Below, in pieces: positions 57,779 to 64,000 of a stretch of 64,000 nucleotides of DNA. Position 1 is the first letter of the stretch, and the number at the start of each line of letters is the position of its first letter. The notes beneath the pieces were generated by a model. The model made no database searches and was not told the DNA's origin. It worked only from the letters and a program-made list of their open reading frames with translations. This DNA is from Sulfuritortus calidifontis (GTDB lineage: Bacteria; Pseudomonadota; Gammaproteobacteria; Burkholderiales; Thiobacillaceae), in the NCBI RefSeq assembly GCF_003967275.1, contig NZ_AP018721.1, positions 744,001 to 808,000 on the forward strand, read 5' to 3'. The position numbers and the translations under genes are program-made.

Positions 57779-58630
57779 ATGGACATCGAACACGCCCGCA
57801 CTTTTCTCGCCGTGGTCGCCGCCGGCAACTTCGTCGGCGCGGCCGAGCGCCTGCATGTCACCCAGTCCACCGTGAGCAGCCGCATCCAGAGCCTGGAAGG
57901 CCAGCTGGGCGTGCGCCTGTTCACCCGCGGCCGCGGCGGGGCCGAACTCACCGCCGCCGGCCGGCGCTTTCTGCGCCACGCCAAGGCCCTGGTCCGCACT
58001 CTGGAGCAGGCCCGGCACGAGGTCAGCCTGCCCAGCGGCTTTTCCGGCAGCCTCACCCTGAGCGGGCGCATCGCCCTGTGGGAGGACTTCCTGCCGTTGT
58101 GGGCCGACTGGATGCGGCGCGAGGTGCCCGATGTCTCGCTGCGGCTGGAGATCGGCTTCGAGGAGGGCATCATGCAGGGGCTGGTGCAGGGCACCATCGA
58201 CATCGGGGTGATGTACACGCCGGAGAGCCGGCCGGGGCTGGCAGTGGAGCGACTGTTCGACGAATCGCTGGTGCTGGTGAGCAGCGATCCGGCCCGGCCC
58301 TGGCCGGACCCGAACTACATCCACGTCGATTGGGGCGCGGAGTTCCACACCCAGTTCGGCAGCCGCTTTCCCGACCTCGACACCTCGGCCCGGGTGGTCA
58401 ACATCGGCTGGCTCGGCCTGCAGTTGATCCAGGCCTATGGCGGCTCGGGCTACTTCCCCGAGCGCATGGTGCGCGCCGCGATCGAACAGGGCCGGCTCTG
58501 GCGCATGGACGAGCGGCCACTGATCCGGCTGCCGGCCTATATGGTCTACCCGCAGGACCGCAGCGATCCGGCCTTCATCCGCGCCATCGAAAAGCTGCGC
58601 GAGATGGGCGCTGAGGAGCGGGCGCGCTGA
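57779..58630 (+). CDS. LysR-family transcriptional regulator
   Basis: A 283-residue regulator. N-terminal winged HTH: ARTFLAVVAAGNFVGAAERL and HVTQSTVSSRIQSLEGQLGV, followed by LFTRG. The C-terminal effector domain (GFEEGIMQGLVQGTIDIGVM) is typical. It is divergent from the HPP gene with inverted repeats between, so it probably regulates that gene and itself. The ligand is unknown. Confidence 0.94.
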   Translation: MDIEHARTFLAVVAAGNFVGAAERLHVTQSTVSSRIQSLEGQLGVRLFTRGRGGAELTAAGRRFLRHAKALVRTLEQARHEVSLPSGFSGSLTLSGRIALWEDFLPLWADWMRREVPDVSLRLEIGFEEGIMQGLVQGTIDIGVMYTPESRPGLAVERLFDESLVLVSSDPARPWPDPNYIHVDWGAEFHTQFGSRFPDLDTSARVVNIGWLGLQLIQAYGGSGYFPERMVRAAIEQGRLWRMDERPLIRLPAYMVYPQDRSDPAFIRAIEKLREMGAEERAR

Positions 58631-58761
58631 GCCGGTCCCGGTTTCCGGGGCGGCGACAGCGCCGTTGGTTCATCCTGCTGTCATAGTCGGCTGGCAAAGT
58701 CAGGCGCCCGTGCCGACCGCGCGGGTCCGGCCTTCCCATTCCCTTTCAGGAGAGCTTCGCG

Positions 58762-60711
58762 ATGTCGCATCACACCAAGTCGTCACTCCGGCCGCTCGCC
58801 CTCGCGCTGGTCGGCGTTCTGGGTTTTTCCGTGCAGGCCGTGGCAGGGACGACCGGCCAGGCCCGCGTCGAGTTCGTCGGTATGCCGGCGCCGGCCACCG
58901 CGGCCGAGCGCGCCGCGTTTCTGAGCGGCGCGCGGGTGAAGGTTCGCTACCCGGATGGCCGCGAGGTCGAGCAGGCGCTCGAATATGTCACGTTGTTCAA
59001 GAATACCGACCGGGTCGGACGCAATCCTTTCCCGGCGGGGGCGCTGTACGACGTCGCGGGCCAGCCCATCCCCGATCCCACTGCGCCGGGTATGCCCCTC
59101 ATCTCCGAAACACCGGACGCCAACAGCCTGATCCAGGTGGGCCGGGAGCTCTACCTGGTGACCCATTTCGAATACGACTGGCTGCTCGCCGACGGCACGG
59201 TCGCGGCCAAGTCCAAGGACAGCCGCTATCCGCGTGCCGATGGCAAGGAGGGAAACTGGCGCCGCAACACCCCCACCTCGATGATCCTGACCCGGCTCGA
59301 ACAGGACGCGGTCAGCGGTGCCCTGAAGGCGGTCGATCAGCGTCCGCTCGACTTCTCGGCCTGGGGCGGCCTGGGCTGGCTCTGCAACGGCACGCACACG
59401 CCGTGGAACAGCCATCTGGGCTCGGAAGAGAATTACGACGTCGATGCCCGCGCGGTCGAGGCGAGCCGCAAGCTCGACCCGAGTGGCATGAACGATGCCA
59501 TGACCGGCTTCACCAAGCTCTATTACAAGGGTGAAAAACTGGCGAGCCCGTATTACCGGGGCATCACGCCCGAGGTGAAGATCAAGCGGGGCGGCCAGAC
59601 CGAGGTGGTCAAGCATTTCGCCCTTGGGCGCGGCACCTTCGAAATGGGCTATGTCTTCCCGGACCAGCGCACCGTGCTCTTCGGTCACGACGGTGACAAC
59701 AAGCCGATGACCATGTTTGTCGCCGACAAGCCACGCGATCTGTCCAAGGGCACCCTGTACGCCGCGCGTCTGGTGCAGACAAGTCCCGACAACGCCGGCG
59801 ACGGTGGCCGGTTCAAGGTGGAGTGGGTCAGGCTGGCCCGCACCGACAACGCCGGCGTCAAGGCACTGGTCGATGCCGGCATTCAGTTCAGCCACATCTT
59901 CGAGGTCAGCGACGCCAGGCCGGAGGCTGCAGGCTATGTCGCGGTCGCCACGGGCTCGACCAGGCCCGAGTACCTGAAGCTCAAAGGCGCCAACGCCGGC
60001 TTCAGCGCCCGGCAGATCGAGCTGGCGGCCGCCGCCCTGGAGACGATGCGTTATGCCGGCTACAAGGGCGCCACCACCGAGTTCAACAAGCTCGAAGGCC
60101 TGGCCTACAACGCGCGCGACAACGTCGCCTACCTTGCCGTCACCGACATCGCCAACGGCATGGAGACCGGCCAGGGCACGGGCGATGCCGGCGACCACAT
60201 TCGCCTGGCCAAGCTACGCGCCGGCGCGGTTTATGCCATGGCCATGGCGAAACGGCAGAAGGACACCGACGGCAAACCGATCCGCAGCGATTACGTAGGC
60301 GTGGAGCTGTGGGTGCCGGAAGGCCTGCTGGGCGAGGACATCGCCAAGGATGCGGTGGGCAACACGGCCAACGAAGACAAGATCGCCAACCCGGACAACC
60401 TGTTCTTCGACGAAAAGCTGCGCACCCTGTTCATCGGCGAGGACAGCGCGACCGCGCACATCAACAACTTCCTCTGGGCCTACCAGGTCGACACCAGGCA
60501 GTTGGCGCGCATCCTGTCGCTGCCGGCGGGAGCCGAGGCCACCGGACTCAAGGTCTACCGGCTCGGCGGCCACGCCTACATCCTAAGCAATGCCCAGCAT
60601 ATCGGCGACTTCAGCAAGAACATCGACCCCGCCCTGAAGCAACAGATCGAGCCCCTGATCAACAAATTCGAGGCGCCGATCGGTTACCTGAAGGGCGTGC
60701 CCAAACTCTAG
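58762..60711 (+). CDS. PhoX-like (DUF839) phosphatase
   Basis: A 649-residue exported protein with an N-terminal signal (RPLALALVGVLGFSVQAVA). The family block GWLCNGTHTPWNSHLGSEEN matches the PhoX/DUF839 metal-site region (G-T-x-T-P-W...E-E-N), and FEMGYVFPDQRTVLFGHDGD is a second metal-site segment. PhoX enzymes are Ca/Fe-dependent periplasmic alkaline phosphatases. The next rightward feature is a MITE, then a leftward two-component system, so the link to phosphate control is only positional. Confidence 0.82.
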   Translation: MSHHTKSSLRPLALALVGVLGFSVQAVAGTTGQARVEFVGMPAPATAAERAAFLSGARVKVRYPDGREVEQALEYVTLFKNTDRVGRNPFPAGALYDVAGQPIPDPTAPGMPLISETPDANSLIQVGRELYLVTHFEYDWLLADGTVAAKSKDSRYPRADGKEGNWRRNTPTSMILTRLEQDAVSGALKAVDQRPLDFSAWGGLGWLCNGTHTPWNSHLGSEENYDVDARAVEASRKLDPSGMNDAMTGFTKLYYKGEKLASPYYRGITPEVKIKRGGQTEVVKHFALGRGTFEMGYVFPDQRTVLFGHDGDNKPMTMFVADKPRDLSKGTLYAARLVQTSPDNAGDGGRFKVEWVRLARTDNAGVKALVDAGIQFSHIFEVSDARPEAAGYVAVATGSTRPEYLKLKGANAGFSARQIELAAAALETMRYAGYKGATTEFNKLEGLAYNARDNVAYLAVTDIANGMETGQGTGDAGDHIRLAKLRAGAVYAMAMAKRQKDTDGKPIRSDYVGVELWVPEGLLGEDIAKDAVGNTANEDKIANPDNLFFDEKLRTLFIGEDSATAHINNFLWAYQVDTRQLARILSLPAGAEATGLKVYRLGGHAYILSNAQHIGDFSKNIDPALKQQIEPLINKFEAPIGYLKGVPKL

Positions 60712-60721
60712 TCGGACTTTA

Positions 60722-61092
60722 CCAGGCCGTTGAAAAACTACTGCGGTGGGCCATCTGCGGCGTTGCGCGGTGCTGGCTTCGGCCACCTCGCTTAACCTCG
60801 GCTGCGCCGAGGTTATCGAGGGGAAACGAATCCACTTTACTTACCCTCTCCCACCGGGAGAGGGTGGCGAAGCCGGGTGAGGGAATGGGCGCCGAAAGGC
60901 GCCCTGTCGGGCACCCTCTTTCTCACCCTGTCCTCTGATAAGCCTCCACCCTTCGGTATTCCGGTGGGAAAGGGTCAAATACATTTGTTTCGGATCAATA
61001 GCCTGCGCCGAAACTCACTTCGTTCGTTTTCTCGGTCACTGCGCCCAATCGCCTTGCATCTGGCCATCCTCGCTGCGTTTTTCAACGGCCAG
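60722..61092. mobile_element. MITE copy C, interrupted by a palindromic repeat
   Basis: Both terminal inverted repeats are present (CCAGGCCGTTGAAAAAC / GTTTTTCAACGGCCAG), with TTA target copies at 60719-60721 and 61093-61095. About 165 extra bases interrupt it after the inner CGAGGTTA, carrying a palindromic repeat and CTTCGGTATTCCGG-type sequence, so the total is 371 bp. The right-hand TTA is the complement of the regulator gene's TAA stop, which is preserved. Confidence 0.9.
60843..60885. repeat. Palindromic repeat (copy 11) inside MITE C
   Basis: TACCCTCTCCC and GGGAGAGGGT face across ACC, followed by a GGGTGAGGGA tail. It is nested in MITE copy C. Confidence 0.85.
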
Positions 61093-62442
61093 TTAGTCCG
61101 CCTCTTCCGCTTCGTCCCCGCGGCGGATGCCGAGCCGCTTCATCTTTTCCCACAGGTTCTTGCGGCTGATGCCGAGCAGGCCGGCGGTTTCCTGGATCTG
61201 CCAGCTGCGGGATTCGAGGGCGCGGCTGATGTAGGTGCGCTCGCATTCGGCCAGGTAGTCGCTCAGGCGGCATTCCGGGACCTTGGGGCTGCAGATCGGC
61301 CGGATCGTCTCCTCGAACAGGTCTTCGGGTGTCAGCATCGGTCCGTCGGTCAGGATGCAGGCGCGCTCGATCGTGTGCTTGAGCTCGCGCACGTTGCCGG
61401 GCCAGGGGTATTCGGTCAGGGCCTGCTCGGCCGCCGGGGAGAGGAGCTTGCGCCGGCTGCCCTGTTCCTCGGCCTGGGCGTCGAGGAGGCGGCCGGCCAG
61501 CCAGAGGATATCCTCCCTGCGTTCCCTGAGCGGCGGCACCTTGAGCTGGATGACGTTGAGCCGGTAGTAGAGGTCCTCTCGGAACTGGCCCTGCTCGGTC
61601 AGGGCGCGCAGATCCTGGTTGGTCGCGGCGATGAGGCGGATGTCCACGGCTGTGGCCGTCTCGCCGCCCACCCGGACGATCTCCCTCTCCTGGATGGCGC
61701 GCAGCAGCTTCACCTGCATCGCCGGCGAGGTCTCGCCGATCTCGTCCAGGAACAGGGTGCCACCGTGGGCCTGCTCGAACAGGCCGCGCTTGGCCTTCAC
61801 CGCCCCGGTGAAGGCGCCTTTCTCAAAGCCGAACAGTTCCGCCTCCAGCAGGCTCTCGGTCAGCGCCCCGCAGTTGACCGCGACGAAAGGCCGGTCCTCG
61901 CCGGCCAGGCGGTGCAGCTTGCGGGCGAGGCGTTCCTTGCCGACGCCGGACTCGCCCGTGATCAGCACCGAGGCCTGGCTTCCGGCGATGCGCGGCAGCA
62001 TCTCCTCCAGGGCGCGCATGGCGGGCGACACTCCCAGCCCATCCGCCGCCATCTGTTGGCCAGGGGCGGTGCAGGCCGTCAGCAGCCTGACCTTGGCGAG
62101 CAGGGCATCCGGTTCGAAGGGCTTCAGCAGATAGTCCGCCGCGCCGAGCTTGATCAGGCGCACGGCCTGATCCACGGCGCCGAAGCCGGTGACGAAGATG
62201 AAGGGGGGCAGGGCGCCGCCTTCGTCCAGCAACCGGGTATAGAGCGCCTCGCCCGAGAGGTCGGGCAGCCGGATGTCGCTGATCACGGCACCATAGCGCC
62301 TCTTCTTCAGGGCCGCGAGCGCCTCACGGGCGGTTTTGAACCAGTCGAAGGCATAGCCTTCCAGTTCGAAGCGCAGGGTCAGCGCCCCGCCCATCACCTC
62401 GTCGTCCTCGATCAGGCAAAGACGGCACTGCGGCGTATTCAT
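61093..62442 (-). CDS. Sigma-54-dependent response regulator (NtrC family)
   Basis: A 449-residue regulator. Receiver domain with phospho-acceptor Asp56 (GAVISDIRLPDLSG); AAA+ domain with Walker A GESGVGKERLARKL, GAFTGA in EKGAFTGAVKAKRG and FLDEIGETSPAMQ; C-terminal Fis-type HTH (IQETAGLLGISRKNLWEKMK). It should activate RNA polymerase with sigma-54. It overlaps the upstream kinase gene by four bases. Its stop codon doubles as the target copy of MITE C. Confidence 0.96.
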   Translation of the reverse strand: MNTPQCRLCLIEDDEVMGGALTLRFELEGYAFDWFKTAREALAALKKRRYGAVISDIRLPDLSGEALYTRLLDEGGALPPFIFVTGFGAVDQAVRLIKLGAADYLLKPFEPDALLAKVRLLTACTAPGQQMAADGLGVSPAMRALEEMLPRIAGSQASVLITGESGVGKERLARKLHRLAGEDRPFVAVNCGALTESLLEAELFGFEKGAFTGAVKAKRGLFEQAHGGTLFLDEIGETSPAMQVKLLRAIQEREIVRVGGETATAVDIRLIAATNQDLRALTEQGQFREDLYYRLNVIQLKVPPLRERREDILWLAGRLLDAQAEEQGSRRKLLSPAAEQALTEYPWPGNVRELKHTIERACILTDGPMLTPEDLFEETIRPICSPKVPECRLSDYLAECERTYISRALESRSWQIQETAGLLGISRKNLWEKMKRLGIRRGDEAEEAD

Positions 62443-63887
62443 GCGCTCGGCTCCAGGGGGAGGGCCACCCGGAAGCGGGTAAGGCCATCATGGCTTTCCG
62501 CCTCGATGCGGCCCTTCAGCTGCTGCACGATCTGGTAGGTCACCCACAGCCCAAGGCCGTGGCCGCCCTCGCTATGGCTGGTGAAGGGCTCATAGAGACG
62601 ATTCATCAGCTCCGGCGGGATGCCCTTGCCGTCGTTTTCCACGGCGATGTGCAGTTCACCCCGCTCGACGCCGAGGCGTGTGCCCACCCGACCCAGCTCG
62701 CCCGCGGCGCGGATGGCATTGGCGACCAGGTTCATCAGCACTTGCCGCACCAGACCCGCCGGCAGCGGCGCTTCGCCGGTGAAATCGTTCTGCCAGACCC
62801 AGTCGACCGACTGCTTGCTTGCCTCTTGGGCGAGCAGGGTATGCACATCTTCCAGTTCCTGGCGGGTGAGGGGCCGGTTTTGCGTGCGCGCCTCGACCAG
62901 CAGGGCGGCGACGATCTCCTTGATCTGCCTGAGTCCGCGCTCTAGCAGCGGCAGTACGCGGGCGGAGATGGGGTCCGGGGCGGCGTGCTGGCGGAGGGTG
63001 TCCACGGCGGTCATCAGGCCGCCGAGCGGGTTGTTGATCTCGTGCGCCACGCTGGCCGACAGCCGGCCCAGGGCGGCCAGCCGTTCGGAGCGCACCATCT
63101 GCGCCTCAAGGGCCTTCTTCTCGCGCAGCTCGGACAGCATGCGGTCGAAGGAGAGGAACAGGCGTCCCAGCTCATCCCTGTAGCGATACAGGTTCTTGCC
63201 CAGGGGCGGGGGCAGGTCTTCGCCGACCTCGTCCATGCGGTCGGCGAGCTGCCGCAGGGGCACGGTCATGCGCTGGCCCCAGTACCAGTTCAGCGGCAGC
63301 AGCACGGCCAGAGCCAGCAGCGTGATGAGTGTCGCGCGGCCGGCCAGGGCTTGGAAGCGGGGCCAGTAGAAATCCGCCGGGTGCACCATGACCAGGCTGC
63401 CGATGCGCACGCCATCGACCACGATGGGCAGCACCACCAGCAGCTTGTCCAGCTTTGGCAGTGCCACGCTGCGGGCCGTCTCGCCCGGTTTGGCTTCCAG
63501 GGCGGCCTTCAGGGCGCCGAAATCGGCATGCAGGTACTGGGCCTCCGTCAGCATGGGATAGGTCTCGGGTCGGGTGGAGACGAATACCCGCGACTTGTCG
63601 TCCAGCACGATCAGGTCTTCGGCCTGGAAGGCGGAGGCGCGTGCTGCGTCGCGGTAGGGGGCCCTGAGGATCTCGAAGGCGCGCCAGACGTCGTCGTGCA
63701 GGATGGCCGGCTGCAGGGTTCGCACCAGGGTGCGGCCAAGGGATTCGGAATTGGCCAGCATGTCCCGGCGCAGGTCCTCGTAGGCCTGGACCATGAAGGA
63801 TAGCGAGAGGGCTACGGCGGTGACGATGATCAGCAGGCTGCCCCAGAGCGGCAGCTTGTAGCGCAGGCTGAGATCGAAGGGCCTCAT
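62439..63887 (-). CDS. Sensor histidine kinase
   Basis: A 482-residue membrane kinase. Helices near residues 12-32 and 185-205 flank a periplasmic sensor region of about 150 residues (VLDDKSRVFVSTRPETYPML). HAMP, then HisKA with SVAHEINNPLGGLMTAVDTL (phospho-acceptor His), and ATP-binding boxes NDGKGIPPELMNRLYEPF and GGHGLGLWVTYQI. It overlaps both neighbours by four bases, so the periplasmic-protein/kinase/regulator genes form one unit. Confidence 0.96.
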   Translation of the reverse strand: MRPFDLSLRYKLPLWGSLLIIVTAVALSLSFMVQAYEDLRRDMLANSESLGRTLVRTLQPAILHDDVWRAFEILRAPYRDAARASAFQAEDLIVLDDKSRVFVSTRPETYPMLTEAQYLHADFGALKAALEAKPGETARSVALPKLDKLLVVLPIVVDGVRIGSLVMVHPADFYWPRFQALAGRATLITLLALAVLLPLNWYWGQRMTVPLRQLADRMDEVGEDLPPPLGKNLYRYRDELGRLFLSFDRMLSELREKKALEAQMVRSERLAALGRLSASVAHEINNPLGGLMTAVDTLRQHAAPDPISARVLPLLERGLRQIKEIVAALLVEARTQNRPLTRQELEDVHTLLAQEASKQSVDWVWQNDFTGEAPLPAGLVRQVLMNLVANAIRAAGELGRVGTRLGVERGELHIAVENDGKGIPPELMNRLYEPFTSHSEGGHGLGLWVTYQIVQQLKGRIEAESHDGLTRFRVALPLEPSA

Positions 63888-64000
63888 CGGTGTGCGCCGT
63901 CCACCAGCCGGAACATCTCGGCCACCGTGGCGTACAGCTCGGGCCGGCTTTCAATGAAGCCGTCCAGATTGAGCTTGGCCAGCAGCGCGCGGCCCTCGGG
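63884..64000 (-). CDS. Partial gene, possibly a PhnD-like substrate-binding protein
   Basis: Only the last 38 codons are in view: PEGRALLAKLNLDGFIESRP and VAEMFRLVDGAHR, then TGA overlapping the kinase ATG (ATGA). The GRALLAKLNLDGF pattern resembles the end of phosphate/phosphonate-type ABC substrate-binding proteins that often accompany such kinases. The call is tentative. Confidence 0.45.
   Translation of the reverse strand, partial: PEGRALLAKLNLDGFIESRPELYATVAEMFRLVDGAHR

Noticed and set aside
1-64000. tRNA, rRNA, riboswitch or prophage features.
   Set aside because: I found no cloverleaf-like or rRNA-like sequence, no recognisable riboswitch core and no phage structural genes in the intergenic regions.

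Overview
The window is G+C-rich, densely coded bacterial chromosome. Its content points to a sulfur-metabolising betaproteobacterium of the Thiobacillus/Sulfuricella/Hydrogenophilales type: an octaheme tetrathionate-reductase-like cytochrome, a YeeE/YedE sulfur-compound transporter, a triple-rhodanese periplasmic protein and a DsrC/TusE-family protein, alongside ordinary betaproteobacterial housekeeping genes (rsuA, glgP, selO, prfC, gcvR-like, fbaB-like). This is inferred from gene families; the genus cannot be fixed from the sequence alone. I see no rRNA, tRNA or CRISPR array.

Layout. 1-2.8 kb: end of a lytic transglycosylase gene, a HAD phosphatase and two small hypotheticals. 2.8-8.0 kb: a leftward operon, octaheme cytochrome > cytochrome b > cytochrome c > YeeE/YedE transporter > triple rhodanese, that looks like one periplasmic sulfur-compound redox and uptake module. 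8.3-17.7 kb: DsrC-like protein, MEKHLA protein, rsuA, cbiX-like, APC permease, srkA-like kinase, glgP and an MFS transporter. 17.7-26.2 kb: two toxin-antitoxin (TA) pairs, flavin reductase, Tim44-like and PDC-sensor proteins, selO and a SagB-type oxidoreductase. 26.3-31.7 kb: DUF1993 protein, class I aldolase, an acetolactate-synthase-like enzyme and a glycosyltransferase-like protein.

31.8-53.5 kb is an accessory/defence region. It starts with a Fic gene behind two perfect palindromes, then a sulfotransferase-like gene coupled to a HEPN/MNT pair. Next is a long leftward type I restriction-modification locus in the unusual order hsdR, [AAA+DUF4143 ATPase], hsdS, two PD-(D/E)xK nuclease-like genes, hsdM, NERD-UvrD helicase. 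hsdS is split by a complete IS3-family element with a 4-bp target duplication. The region ends in a TA-rich, decaying stretch (Phd/PIN, ParE-type, MazEF, TumE/TumA, HicA-like, GIY-YIG) broken up by a 207-bp MITE and by duplications. 53.7-64 kb returns to core genes: prfC, a diguanylate cyclase, a GcvR-like ACT protein, HPP protein with a divergent LysR regulator, a PhoX-like phosphatase and a sigma-54 two-component system.

Three patterns stand out. (1) A G+C-rich palindromic repeat family occurs about a dozen times, and in five places it is read in frame inside protein-coding sequence, four of them in the restriction locus. (2) A 207-bp MITE with TTA target duplications has broken a ParE toxin gene and a Phd-like antitoxin gene, and a third copy sits exactly on the stop codon of an NtrC-type regulator. 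(3) Three TA or ATPase modules each lie between two copies of pieces of a neighbouring gene (sulfotransferase, hsdR tail, CopD-like gene), as if the cargo arrived together with a local duplication.
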